DNA of 11,659 nt from Firmicutes bacterium UBA4975 (GCA_002397155.1 DGZR01000006.1:1-11659); one strand, 5' to 3'; numbered from the stretch's first letter, positions 1 through 6,747 are shown. The notes: a model not told the origin generated them from the letters alone. Program-made: numbers and translations.

Positions 1-671
1 CCGGACACAGTGTAGCCGCCGGCCACCAATTCTTCACCGGATTGATTGCGGAGTATTTTTCCTCTGTCGATGATTACCACGTCCTCGATTACCCCCGCCA
101 CTTCTTCAATGAGGTGGGTGGAAATGACATAGGTGGCGGGTCGCTGGGAATAGCGCTCCAAAAGCAATTTGTAAAAAAGGTCCCGGTGGTTGGCGTCCAG
201 GCCCAGCACCGGCTCATCCAGGAGAAGGTAGGGGCAGTTAAGGGAAAGAGCGACGACGATCTTCATAATTGAGGTGTAGCCGGTGGAAAGGGCGCCCACC
301 TTTCTTTTCAGGTCCAGGCCAAATCGTTTGGCCAAGTTCCGGGCGTATTCTTGGTCAAAATCCGGGTAGAACTGTTTGCTCCAGGCCAAGACCCTCTCGA
401 CCTGCATGCTCCGGGGGTAGAGCTGGTTTTCCCCGATCATGAAGATTCGGCTCTGGGCCCGGTCGTTTTCCCCGGCCGGCAGCCCGTCCACCAGCACTTG
501 GCCGGCGTCGGGAAAAATCCGGTTGGCGATGATGTTGAGGAGGGTGGTCTTGCCGGCCCCGTTGCGCCCCAAGAGCCCGTATATTTTTCCTTCCGCAAAT
601 TCAAGATTGACCGCCGTGAGAGCGGTGAGAGACCCATACCTCTTTTCCAAGCCGACGATTTCAATGCCCAT
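1..671 (-). CDS. ABC transporter ATP-binding protein (YtrB-like), 3' end outside window
   Basis: This is the nucleotide-binding subunit of an ABC transporter, expected to sit on the inner face of the membrane and drive a permease that is not in the window. From the chosen ATG, 223 residues are visible. Walker A is GRNGAGKTT (35-43), the ABC signature is LSTGY (128-132) instead of LSGGQ, Walker B is YLLLDEP (148-154) and the H-loop is STHLIEE (184-190). The non-canonical LSTGY signature fits, to my knowledge, ATPases paired with YtrA-type GntR regulators. The start at 671 is preferred because GAGGG lies seven bases upstream; another in-frame ATG at 677 is too close to that site. The gene overlaps the end of the GntR gene by 11 bases, so the two are translationally coupled in one operon. 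The substrate is unknown. The membrane partner probably lies to the left of base 1. Confidence 0.93.
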   Translation of the reverse strand, partial: MGIEIVGLEKRYGSLTALTAVNLEFAEGKIYGLLGRNGAGKTTLLNIIANRIFPDAGQVLVDGLPAGENDRAQSRIFMIGENQLYPRSMQVERVLAWSKQFYPDFDQEYARNLAKRFGLDLKRKVGALSTGYTSIMKIVVALSLNCPYLLLDEPVLGLDANHRDLFYKLLLERYSQRPATYVISTHLIEEVAGVIEDVVIIDRGKILRNQSGEELVAGGYTVS

Positions 672-1032
672 TTTCATACCCTCTTTCCACCATGGCGATG
701 GCCTCTGCCAGGCTGACGCCCAATTTTTTTCCCTCGGCCGCAAGCTTAAGTACAAAATCATGGTAAAACTGATCTCTCCTTTTAGCCCGCAGGGCCTCGG
801 TCGCTCCCTTTTTGACAAACATCCCTACCCCTCGCTTTTTGTAGATGGCGCCATTCTCAACCAGGATATTGATTCCCTTGAGGGCCGTCGCCGGGTTGAT
901 CTTGTAGCGGGTAGAAATCTCCGTGGTGGAAGGAATCTGGGTTTCTTCCTCGTAGGCCCCCGCCAGGATGGCATCCTCCATCCTTTCCGCCACTTGGACA
1001 AATAGCGGCTTCTCATCATTGGCTAAAGGCAA
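661..1032 (-). CDS. YtrA-subfamily GntR transcriptional regulator
   Basis: A 123-residue repressor with an N-terminal winged helix-turn-helix (about residues 10-75, including IPSTTEISTRYKINPATALK and the wing YKKRGVGMFV) and a short helical C-terminal tail. That length and layout match the YtrA subfamily of GntR proteins, which lacks a large effector domain and typically controls the ABC transporter encoded next to it. The start is TTG at 1032, chosen because AAGGGAGGTGG lies at a seven-base spacing and no ATG is available. Its stop overlaps the start of the ABC ATPase gene. The promoter and a palindrome lie directly upstream, which suggests autorepression. The family is clear; the inducing signal (in relatives often cell-wall stress or peptide antibiotics) cannot be read from sequence. 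Confidence 0.93.
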   Translation of the reverse strand: MPLANDEKPLFVQVAERMEDAILAGAYEEETQIPSTTEISTRYKINPATALKGINILVENGAIYKKRGVGMFVKKGATEALRAKRRDQFYHDFVLKLAAEGKKLGVSLAEAIAMVERGYENGH

Positions 1033-1050
1033 TGAGCCACCTCCCTTGAC

Positions 1051-1076
1051 TAGTTAACTACTGGTGCAACTAACTA
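1051..1076. promoter_or_regulatory. Putative GntR operator (inverted repeat)
   Basis: TAGTTA (1051-1056) and TAACTA (1071-1076) form an inverted repeat with a 14-base gap, overlapping the -10 of the repressor promoter and its start point. The left arm is part of a perfect 10-base palindrome, TAGTTAACTA (1051-1060). Placement over its own promoter makes it the natural binding site of the GntR protein, but this is inference. Confidence 0.55.
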
Positions 1077-1101
1077 TACATCCTCCCGCCGACCTTGTCA
1101 A
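1073..1101 (-). promoter_or_regulatory. Sigma-A promoter of the GntR/ABC operon
   Basis: On the minus strand TTGACA (1101-1096) is followed by a 17-base spacer and TATAGT (1078-1073), an almost ideal vegetative promoter. The predicted start point falls at about 1066, inside the palindrome described separately, so a bound repressor would block initiation or escape. Confidence 0.8.
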
Positions 1102-1151
1102 GTCCCTCCCTCCCCAAGTATTTTGGGTACTAATCCCCTCGGCGACTGGGG

Positions 1152-1181
1152 CTGACTCTCACCCAGGAGTTGTGGTAAGAT
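1152..1181 (+). promoter_or_regulatory. Weak candidate promoter for the CofE-like gene
   Basis: CTGACT (1152-1157), an 18-base spacer and TAAGAT (1176-1181) form the best promoter-like pair I can find upstream of the CofE-like gene. The match is poor and the call is tentative. A CCCAA/TTGGG mini-hairpin lies just upstream, near 1113-1128. Confidence 0.3.
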
Positions 1182-1215
1182 AGGCGAGGGGTAACACTAA
1201 TAGGGGGTGAAGGCC

Positions 1216-2388
1216 TTGGCAAAATTACCGGCCTACTTTGGCCCTTCGGCTTTTGGCTTGAAGATGGGGGTTATTGTCCCCGGTTCAAATTTACTGACCA
1301 TGCTCGTTCAGGTTATCGGCCAATGCAATCGGGACTCGGTTCTGGACGACGGGGATGTCCTGTGCGTCACTGAATCGGTGCTGGCCCGTTCTCAGAATAA
1401 TTACGTCACCGTCGGGGAAATCGCCGGGGAGATTCAAGAAAAACTACCCTTCGGGCCGGTTGGCAGAATCGGTGTCCTCTTTCCCATCGCCAGCCGCAAC
1501 CGCTTTGCCAAAGTGCTGGAGGCCATAGCAGCCGCCGTGCCGGAGGGTGAGGTAGTGGTGCAGCTTTCCTGGCCCCGGGACGAAGTGGGAAACCCCGTCA
1601 TTTCAGAACAGTTTGCCCTAGATCTGGGCAAGGGACCGGGGGACCCGATCTCCCCCGAAGAACTAATGGGGGGCAGTTTCCGCCACCCCATAACCCAAGT
1701 CGATTATCTTGAACTTTACCGCCAGATTATCCGGTCCCGGGGTGCCCGGCCCGTTGTCTATCTCAGCAACGACCCCGTCGCCATCCTCGCTTACCGGCCC
1801 CAGGGAGTAGTGGTGGCGGACATCCACCAGCGGGAAAAGACCAGGGCCGGCCTTGCAGGGAGGGTGGAGGTGATCACCCTAGGGGACCTGTGCTCGTCCC
1901 CCGGCCGCCGGGCTTGGTCGGAGTGGGGCCTCTTGGGCAGCAATATGTCCTCGGGGGATATGCTCAAACTAGCGCCCAGGTGCGCTTCGGCCTTCGCCCG
2001 AGATGTACAGCGGGAAACGGCGGAAAGCACCGGCAAGGAGATAGAGGTCCTGGTCTACGGAGATGGGGCGTATAAAGATCCGACGACCCAGATTTACGAA
2101 CTGGCTGATCCCCAGCCTGTCTTTGGCGCCACCCCCGGGCTGGCTAACTTATTGCGGGAGGGCTTTAAGTACAAGTACCTGGTGGATTTTTACCACCAGC
2201 GGGGACAGAGCGTGAAAGAAATTGAGGCCTTACTCAGGCAGAGATCTCCTGAGGGATTGGAATACGCCGAAACCGGGGGCACCACCCCCCGGCGCCTGGA
2301 AGACGTCATCGCCAGCTTGGCCGACTTAGTCAGCGGTTCGGCCGATGCCGGCACTCCGGCGGTCCTGGTAAAGGGATTCTTTGGTTAG
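1216..2388 (+). CDS. CofE-like F420-0:L-glutamate ligase family protein
   Basis: This is a protein of about 390 residues similar to the F420-0:gamma-glutamyl ligase (CofE) family, whose characterised members use GTP to add glutamate to coenzyme F420-0. Family-like features are the N-terminal strand-turn GDGDVLCVTESVLARSQ type segment (about 44-60), VGRIGVLFPIASRNRF (about 82-97) and VYGDGAYKD (about 280-288). At about 390 residues it is much longer than the roughly 250-residue archaeal CofE, so it belongs to a divergent branch common in Bacillota. No other F420 biosynthesis gene is in the window, so an F420 role is not demonstrated. TTG at 1216 is preferred because GGGGGTGA (1203-1210) lies five bases upstream; GTG at 1207 is possible but would need a ribosome binding site about 15 bases away. 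It is followed 67 bases later by a membrane protein gene. Confidence 0.8.
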   Translation: MAKLPAYFGPSAFGLKMGVIVPGSNLLTMLVQVIGQCNRDSVLDDGDVLCVTESVLARSQNNYVTVGEIAGEIQEKLPFGPVGRIGVLFPIASRNRFAKVLEAIAAAVPEGEVVVQLSWPRDEVGNPVISEQFALDLGKGPGDPISPEELMGGSFRHPITQVDYLELYRQIIRSRGARPVVYLSNDPVAILAYRPQGVVVADIHQREKTRAGLAGRVEVITLGDLCSSPGRRAWSEWGLLGSNMSSGDMLKLAPRCASAFARDVQRETAESTGKEIEVLVYGDGAYKDPTTQIYELADPQPVFGATPGLANLLREGFKYKYLVDFYHQRGQSVKEIEALLRQRSPEGLEYAETGGTTPRRLEDVIASLADLVSGSADAGTPAVLVKGFFG

Positions 2389-2400
2389 GGCTGGCGGTAT

Positions 2401-2429
2401 TTGAAAAGGGTTGAAAGAATACATATTAA
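2401..2429 (+). promoter_or_regulatory. Candidate promoter for the DUF4870-type gene
   Basis: TTGAAA (2401-2406), a 17-base spacer and TATTAA (2424-2429) lie between the CofE-like gene and the small membrane protein. Initiation here would give a short leader of about 20 bases before the preferred GTG start. Read-through from the upstream gene is also possible, since no terminator separates them. Confidence 0.45.
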
Positions 2430-2455
2430 CAACAGCGAATAAAGGGGGAACCGTA

Positions 2456-2773
2456 GTGGAGGACCAAAAGACCTTGTCCATCCTCGCTCACATCTTGGGG
2501 ATATTTACCGGATTTATCGGACCCTTGATCATTTTCCTGGTCACCCGGGAGGACCAGGCTGTGGCAAAGGCCAATGCCCGGGAAGCTCTCAATTTCCAAA
2601 TAACCCTGGCTTTGGCGGCTATTGTCTCATCCTTGCTCATAATCATCGTCATCGGCATAGTCGGCTTGGTAGCCGTCGGCATCGGCAATGTGGTTTTCTC
2701 CATTCTCGCCGCCATGGCGGCCAGCCGAGATCAGGAGTACCGCTATCCAGTTTCTCTGCGCTTGCTGAAGTGA
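2456..2773 (+). CDS. DUF4870-type small integral membrane protein
   Basis: A 105-residue protein of the DUF4870 (Tic20-like) type. Key features are the start EDQKTLSILAHILGIFTGFIGPLIIFLV, that is an acidic N-terminus, the amphipathic AHILG turn and a first membrane helix (about 8-29), then the family-like motif ANAREALNFQ (about 39-48), and two more hydrophobic stretches (about 50-73 and 75-90). The C-terminal tail is polar. The biochemical function of the family is unknown. The start is set at GTG 2456 because AAAGGGGGAA ends five bases upstream. A TTG at 2411 in the same frame would add 15 residues, but that extension covers the -10 region and ribosome binding site. A GC-rich terminator follows 38 bases after the stop. 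Confidence 0.82.
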   Translation: MEDQKTLSILAHILGIFTGFIGPLIIFLVTREDQAVAKANAREALNFQITLALAAIVSSLLIIIVIGIVGLVAVGIGNVVFSILAAMAASRDQEYRYPVSLRLLK

Positions 2774-2811
2774 GAGTATAGGTTCTAAAAACCCGTCTAT
2801 ACCGCCGATTT

Positions 2812-2833
2812 GGGGCCCCCAGGGCCCCCTTTT
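2812..2833 (+). terminator. Rho-independent terminator after the DUF4870-type gene
   Basis: GGGGCCC (2812-2818) pairs with GGGCCCC (2822-2828) around a CCA loop, followed by CTTTT. The stem is short but all G-C. It ends the plus-strand unit just before the glnS promoter. Confidence 0.65.
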
Positions 2834-2834
2834 G

Positions 2835-2864
2835 TTGCAATAGGTCAAGGGGTCTTGCTATAAT
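2835..2864 (+). promoter_or_regulatory. glnS promoter
   Basis: TTGCAA (2835-2840), an 18-base spacer and a perfect TATAAT (2859-2864) lie 30 bases before the glnS ATG, giving a leader of roughly 25 bases. There is no room for a T-box or other long leader. Confidence 0.75.
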
Positions 2865-2870
2865 TAGCAA
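2855..2870. promoter_or_regulatory. Palindrome overlapping the glnS -10
   Basis: TTGCTA (2855-2860) and TAGCAA (2865-2870) are perfect inverted arms separated by TAAT, so the -10 hexamer sits in the centre of the palindrome. It could be an operator; no matching regulator is visible nearby. Confidence 0.4.
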
Positions 2871-2894
2871 AGCTTGTATTTGAGGGGGATAATA

Positions 2895-4601
2895 ATGGCA
2901 GAGGCCAACGAAACCAGTAATTTCATCCGAGCCATCATCGACAGGGACTTGGCGGCAGGACTCAATGAGGGGCGAGTACATACCCGGTTCCCGCCGGAGC
3001 CCAGCGGCTACCTGCATATCGGCCATGCCAAGGCTATCTTGCTGAATTACGCCATAGCCCGGGATTACAAGGGCAAATTCAATCTGCGCTTCGACGACAC
3101 CAACCCGATCAAGGAAGAGCAGGAATACGTCAATTCCATCCTGGAAGATATCAGGTGGCTGGGGGCTGACTGGGAAGACCGGCTCTACTACACCTCGGAT
3201 TACTTTGAGGTCAAGTACGAGTTTGCTTGCCGCCTGATCAAAGCGGGGCGGGCCTATGTCTGTGACCTAAGTCCCGAGGATATCCGGGACTACCGGGGCA
3301 CTCTCAACGAACCCGGCCGAGAAAGCCCCTATCGCAATCGTCCCGTGGCGGAAAACCTTGCCCTCTTTCAGGCGATGAAGAACGGGGAGTTCCCCGAGGG
3401 CGCCCGGGTGCTCAGGGCGAAAATCGACATGGCTTCGGGTAACTTGAACATGAGGGACCCGGTCCTCTACCGGGTCCTCAAGGCCAGCCACCACCGCACG
3501 GGCAATAAGTGGTGCATTTACCCCATGTACGATTTTGACCACCCTTTTTCCGACGCTCATGAGGGCATCACCCACTCCCTCTGTTCAATAGAGTTTACCG
3601 ACAATCGGCCCCTCTACGATTGGGTTGTGGAGAACGCCCAGGAACTCATACCCGAGGCCATAAAGAGCCGCTCCCGCCAGTACGAGTTCGCCCGCCTCAA
3701 TCTCACTTACACTGTCATGCAAAAGCGCAAGCTCCGCCGCCTGGTAGAGGAGGGGTTTGTCGCGGGCTGGGACGATCCCCGCCTGCCCACCATCGCCGCC
3801 TTAAGGCGCCGGGGGGTGACTCCAGAAGCGGTGGCGGACTTTTGCGAGCGAATCGGGGTGGCCCGAGGGGATAGCACCGTGGACCTGGCCCTGTTTGAGC
3901 ACTGCATCCGGGAAGATCTAAACCCCCGGGCCCACCGCTACATGGCGGTGTTGGAACCCCTAAAAGTAGTAATAACCAACTGGCCCGAAGACAAGGTGGA
4001 TTGGGTTGAACTGGAGAATCTGCCCGGCGACGAGCTGGCGGGCAGCCACCGGGCGCCATTTGCCCGGGAAATATTCATCGAAGGGGAAGACTTTATGGAA
4101 GACCCCCCGAAAAAGTACCACCGCCTTTTCCCTGGGGGAGAGGTTCGCCTCAAGGGCGCTTACGCCATAACCTGCCAAGGGGTGGTAAAGGACGGGACGG
4201 GCAGGGTGGTGGAACTCCACTGCACCTATGACCCGGCCACCAAGAGCGGCGAAGACACAAGCGGCAAGAAAATCCGGGGGGTAATCCATTGGGTCTCGGC
4301 CAAGCACGGCCTGCCGGCCACGGTGCGCCTCTACGATAATCTGTTCCTGGGGGAGGATCCGGAGGAGGGGGACCCCGAAGGGGATTTTACCCGCAACCTC
4401 AATCCCGATTCCCTGCAGGTTCTGGCTAACTGCCTAGTCGAACCGGCCATGGCCGCCGCCAGGCAGGACCAACGCTTTCAGTTTGTGCGCAAGGGTTACT
4501 TTTACCCCGATCCCAAGGATTCCCGGCCGGACTCATTGGTTTTCAACCAGATAGTCGGCCTTCGGGACAGTTGGGCAAAACAAAAGGGGGCAAAAGGATA
4601 A
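2895..4601 (+). CDS. glnS: Glutaminyl-tRNA synthetase
   Basis: Class I synthetase that charges tRNA-Gln with glutamine using ATP in the cytoplasm. At 568 residues it matches full-length bacterial GlnRS. The HIGH signature lies in PPEPSGYLHIGHAK (33-46, HIGH 41-44), the GlnRS-type active-site segment is LRFDDTNP (64-71), and the acceptor-binding and specificity region contains CIYPMYDFDHPFSDAHEGITHSLCS (207-231 region). The second ATP motif reads VMQKRKL (274-280), where VMSKRKL is usual, so the serine is replaced by glutamine (CAA at 3720). The C-terminal beta-barrel anticodon-binding region is intact through to residue 568. The ATG at 2895 has TGAGGGGG six bases upstream; a TTG at 2874 would add seven residues without a ribosome binding site. 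Many Bacillota lack GlnRS and use GatCAB, so its presence is notable. It is a single-gene unit with its own promoter and terminator. Confidence 0.97.
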   Translation: MAEANETSNFIRAIIDRDLAAGLNEGRVHTRFPPEPSGYLHIGHAKAILLNYAIARDYKGKFNLRFDDTNPIKEEQEYVNSILEDIRWLGADWEDRLYYTSDYFEVKYEFACRLIKAGRAYVCDLSPEDIRDYRGTLNEPGRESPYRNRPVAENLALFQAMKNGEFPEGARVLRAKIDMASGNLNMRDPVLYRVLKASHHRTGNKWCIYPMYDFDHPFSDAHEGITHSLCSIEFTDNRPLYDWVVENAQELIPEAIKSRSRQYEFARLNLTYTVMQKRKLRRLVEEGFVAGWDDPRLPTIAALRRRGVTPEAVADFCERIGVARGDSTVDLALFEHCIREDLNPRAHRYMAVLEPLKVVITNWPEDKVDWVELENLPGDELAGSHRAPFAREIFIEGEDFMEDPPKKYHRLFPGGEVRLKGAYAITCQGVVKDGTGRVVELHCTYDPATKSGEDTSGKKIRGVIHWVSAKHGLPATVRLYDNLFLGEDPEEGDPEGDFTRNLNPDSLQVLANCLVEPAMAAARQDQRFQFVRKGYFYPDPKDSRPDSLVFNQIVGLRDSWAKQKGAKG

Positions 4602-4607
4602 AATAAT

Positions 4608-4638
4608 AAACAGGGACGGCCGCCGCCGTCCCTGTTTT
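4608..4638. terminator. Bidirectional terminator between glnS and the TM2 gene
   Basis: A 13-base perfect stem (AAACAGGGACGGC, 4608-4620, with its complement at 4625-4637) encloses a CGCC loop. The arms end in A and T runs on each side, so it can terminate glnS on the plus strand and the convergent TM2 gene on the minus strand. Confidence 0.9.
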
Positions 4639-4645
4639 AAAAAAA

Positions 4646-4861
4646 TCAGGACCATTGATTCAAGACTTTGCCTTCTTTGTCCTTAAAGGAGCCCACAATG
4701 AGCATGATGAGGTCTACCAAGGCACCAATGCCAAATAACCCGAGAGTAAAGAGCCAAAGAATACCCGTTCCCACTTTGCCCACATAGAACCGATGAGCGC
4801 CCAGAGCACCAAAAAAGAAACACAGTAAAAAGGCCGGCAGAATTTTCTTATCAGAAGACAA
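4646..4861 (-). CDS. TM2 domain-containing membrane protein
   Basis: A 71-residue protein made almost entirely of one TM2 domain. A short charged N-terminus (SSDKK) leads into two membrane helices (about 7-24 and 31-55) separated by the diagnostic polar GAHRFYVGKVGTG segment, with the second helix ending in a GxxDLIMLIVG pattern and a charged tail. TM2 proteins are widespread and their role is not established. The start is TTG at 4861, supported by AAAGGGGGG six bases upstream. It lies 74 bases downstream of proS on the same strand. It could be read through from proS or use a weak local promoter (TTTACA with a short 15-base spacer to TATAAG, within about 4890-4916). Confidence 0.88.
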   Translation of the reverse strand: MSSDKKILPAFLLCFFFGALGAHRFYVGKVGTGILWLFTLGLFGIGALVDLIMLIVGSFKDKEGKVLNQWS

Positions 4862-4902
4862 GACTTACCCCCCTTTGAGAATGTTGCCTTATAATTCGAC
4901 GG

Positions 4903-4921
4903 GCAGGATGTAAATTCCTGC
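4903..4921. repeat. Small inverted repeat between proS and the TM2 gene
   Basis: GCAGGA (4903-4908) and TCCTGC (4916-4921) form a six-base hairpin with a seven-base loop just after the proS stop. No U-run follows on the minus strand, so it could be an RNA stability hairpin or an operator rather than a classical terminator. Confidence 0.35.
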
Positions 4922-4935
4922 TTACCAAAAGGGGA

Positions 4936-6402
4936 TTAATATGCCCGGGCAAAGATTGCTACTTCCTTGGCCTCTTTGCCGCAATGAACACACTTGGCCT
5001 TTGAGTGCAGGCGCTCCCTGGCCCCTTCCTGATCCAGGGGGAGGTTGCGGATGGTGGCCGCCGTCCGCTCCTTTACGGCCAGTTCGCACTCTTCGCCGCC
5101 GCACCACCAGGCGTAAACAAAACCCCGCTTCTCAGCGATAGTCTCAGCCAATTCTTCTAGGGTGGCGGCGGCAAAGCTGTTGACCGCCAAAAAGTCCCCG
5201 GCGCTTTTGAGCATGTCTTCCTGGATTTGTTCCAAGAGGGTAGGCAGGGCGGTGGTCAAATCGGCCAGAGGCAGGGGTATTTTTTCGCCAGTGTCCCGCC
5301 GGACTAAGAGGGCTTGGTGGTTTTCCAAGTCCCGGGGGCCTACTTCCAGGCGCAGGGGCACTCCCCGCATCTCCCAGTCGTTGAACTTGTACCCCGGGGA
5401 GTACTCTTCCCGGTCATCTAAATGGACCCTCAGGCCCACCCGGGCCAGGGTCCCCTTCAGCTCTTGGGCCTTGGCCAGGACGATTTCCCTGGCTTTTTTC
5501 GGCGCAATCGGCACAATCACCACCTGGGTGGGGGCGATTTTTGGCGGGAGTTTCAGTCCCCGATTGTCTCCGTGGACCATGATCAGGGCACCCACCAAGC
5601 GGGTGGAGACACCCCAAGAAGTCTGGTAGACGTACTTGAGCTGGCTGTCCTCGTCCAAGTAAGTGATGTCAAAGACCTTGGCAAAATGTTGGGCCAGGTT
5701 GTGGGTGGTTCCGGCCTGCAAGGCTTTTCCGTCCTGCATGAGGGCTTCGATGCTGTAGGTCGCTTGGGCGCCGGCAAATTTCTCCCGCTCGGATTTTCGT
5801 CCCGGGATGACGGGGATGGCCATGTCCCTTTCGACAAAATCTCGGTAGACCTCCAGCATGCTCAAGACCTCTGCCTGGGCCTCTTCGCCGGTGCGGTGGG
5901 CGGTATGCCCCTCCTGCCACAAGAATTCCGTCGTCCGCAGAAAAGGCCGGGTGACCATTTCCCAGCGCACCACGTTAGCCCACTGGTTGATGAGGACCGG
6001 CAAGTCCCGGTAGGACTGGATCCACTTTGAGTACATGGCGCAGATAATGGCCTCAGAAGTGGGGCGCACCGCCAGGCGCTCGCTGAGTTTTTCGGTTCCC
6101 CCCTGGGTCACCCAGGCTACTTCCGGCGCAAAGCCTTCAACATGTTCGGCCTCTTTATTCAGCAGGCTCTCGGGAATAAAGAGGGGAAAATAAGCGTTTT
6201 GATGGCCAGTTTCCTTAATCCGTCTGTCCAGTCCGGCTTGCATGCCTTCCCAAATCGCGTAGCCGTGAGGCCGGATGACCATAGAGCCCCGGACGGGGGA
6301 ATAGTCCGCCAGCTCGGCCTTGCGGACGATGTCCACGTACCACTGGGCCGAATCTTCATCCCGGCTGGTGATTTCCTTGACAAATTGCTTTTCCTTGCTC
6401 AT
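4936..6402 (-). CDS. proS: Prolyl-tRNA synthetase, short archaeal/eukaryal-like type
   Basis: Class II synthetase that charges tRNA-Pro with proline using ATP. At 488 residues it is the short form, without the inserted editing domain of the E. coli-like enzyme. Visible elements are the proline-binding TSE loop (115-117), motif 2 with RPFLRTTEFLWQEGH (152-166), motif 3 with STRLVGALIMVHGDNRGL (266-283), the anticodon-binding domain (about 293-395) and the C-terminal zinc-binding domain with four cysteines (C434, C439, C471, C474), ending in the typical aromatic ARAY. The ATG at 6402 has AGGAGGG five bases upstream. A longer reading frame to 6468 extends into the T-box terminator and is not real. 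Expression is controlled by the proline T-box leader directly upstream. Nothing is missing from the catalytic core. Confidence 0.97.
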   Translation of the reverse strand: MSKEKQFVKEITSRDEDSAQWYVDIVRKAELADYSPVRGSMVIRPHGYAIWEGMQAGLDRRIKETGHQNAYFPLFIPESLLNKEAEHVEGFAPEVAWVTQGGTEKLSERLAVRPTSEAIICAMYSKWIQSYRDLPVLINQWANVVRWEMVTRPFLRTTEFLWQEGHTAHRTGEEAQAEVLSMLEVYRDFVERDMAIPVIPGRKSEREKFAGAQATYSIEALMQDGKALQAGTTHNLAQHFAKVFDITYLDEDSQLKYVYQTSWGVSTRLVGALIMVHGDNRGLKLPPKIAPTQVVIVPIAPKKAREIVLAKAQELKGTLARVGLRVHLDDREEYSPGYKFNDWEMRGVPLRLEVGPRDLENHQALLVRRDTGEKIPLPLADLTTALPTLLEQIQEDMLKSAGDFLAVNSFAAATLEELAETIAEKRGFVYAWWCGGEECELAVKERTAATIRNLPLDQEGARERLHSKAKCVHCGKEAKEVAIFARAY

Positions 6403-6420
6403 GATTTCCCTCCTAAAAGT

Positions 6421-6457
6421 AAAAAGCAGCCCCTTTTCTAAGGACGAAGGGCTGCTT
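6421..6457 (-). terminator. Regulated terminator of the proS T-box
   Basis: AAGCAGCCC (6457-6449) pairs with GGGCTGCTT (6432-6424), followed by a U-run (6425-6421). The 5' arm begins directly after the T-box, so it can alternatively join the antiterminator, as in other T-box leaders. Confidence 0.88.
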
Positions 6458-6640
6458 CGCGGTACCACCTTAATTTGTCCCCACCAGGGGACCTCGCCTT
6501 GCTGTAACGGGCTGACCCGGCCGATTCATCACCGGCGAGTTCAGGGGTGGGCGGCTGGCGGAGCAGGGAAGCTTGCACCGAACGCTTCTTCTCTGGACTG
6601 TCCTCCCAGCTTATGGTCCCTTCATCACTGCAAGCATTTT
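6421..6640 (-). promoter_or_regulatory. T-box leader of proS (tRNA-Pro sensing)
   Basis: This leader RNA reads uncharged tRNA and prevents premature termination when proline charging is low. The near-invariant T-box AGGTGGTACCGCG lies at 6470-6458 on the minus strand; its UGGU (6467-6464) can pair with an ACCA tRNA end. Stem I is indicated by GCTGG (6610-6606) pairing with CCAGC (6557-6553), an upper helix GAAGC/GCTTC and the apical GGTGCAAGC motif near 6579-6571. The specifier codon should lie in ACCCCTGA (6548-6541), where CCC or CCU (proline) can be read; I cannot fix the register by eye. The downstream proS gene makes the amino acid assignment secure. Confidence 0.9.
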
Positions 6641-6644
6641 TGCC

Positions 6645-6674
6645 AGAATACCATAGACAGCCAAGCCCTGTCAA
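6645..6674 (-). promoter_or_regulatory. Promoter of the proS T-box transcript
   Basis: TTGACA (6674-6669), an 18-base spacer and TATTCT (6650-6645) precede the T-box leader. The predicted start lies near 6638. Confidence 0.7.
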
Positions 6675-6699
6675 GGGACTGAGGCCGGGCCCCGGGGAT

Positions 6700-6732
6700 A
6701 AAAAAGGCGTTGGGACCCGGGGTCCAAACGCC
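6700..6732 (-). terminator. Terminator of the 53-residue membrane protein gene
   Basis: GGCGTTTGGACC and its near-complement (6732-6721 with 6717-6706, one mismatch) form a strong stem with a three-base loop, followed on the minus strand by six T (6705-6700). It begins 16 bases after the stop of the microprotein and insulates the T-box promoter. Confidence 0.87.
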
Positions 6733-6747
6733 TAGCTTTCAAAACTG

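Noticed and set aside
439..1005. 188-residue plus-strand frame opposite the GntR/ABC genes
   Set aside because: Both opposite genes have clear family motifs and start signals, whereas this frame has neither.
4903..4921. Hairpin after proS as a rho-independent terminator
   Set aside because: There is no U-run after the stem on the minus strand, so it is listed only as an inverted repeat.
5422..6030. 202-residue plus-strand frame inside proS
   Set aside because: It is antisense to the conserved catalytic core of ProRS and its translation shows no domain; long antisense frames are expected in GC-rich coding DNA.
6403..6468. N-terminal extension of ProRS to the GTG at 6468
   Set aside because: The added codons are the T-box sequence and its terminator, and the ATG at 6402 has a strong ribosome binding site and starts at the family's normal position.
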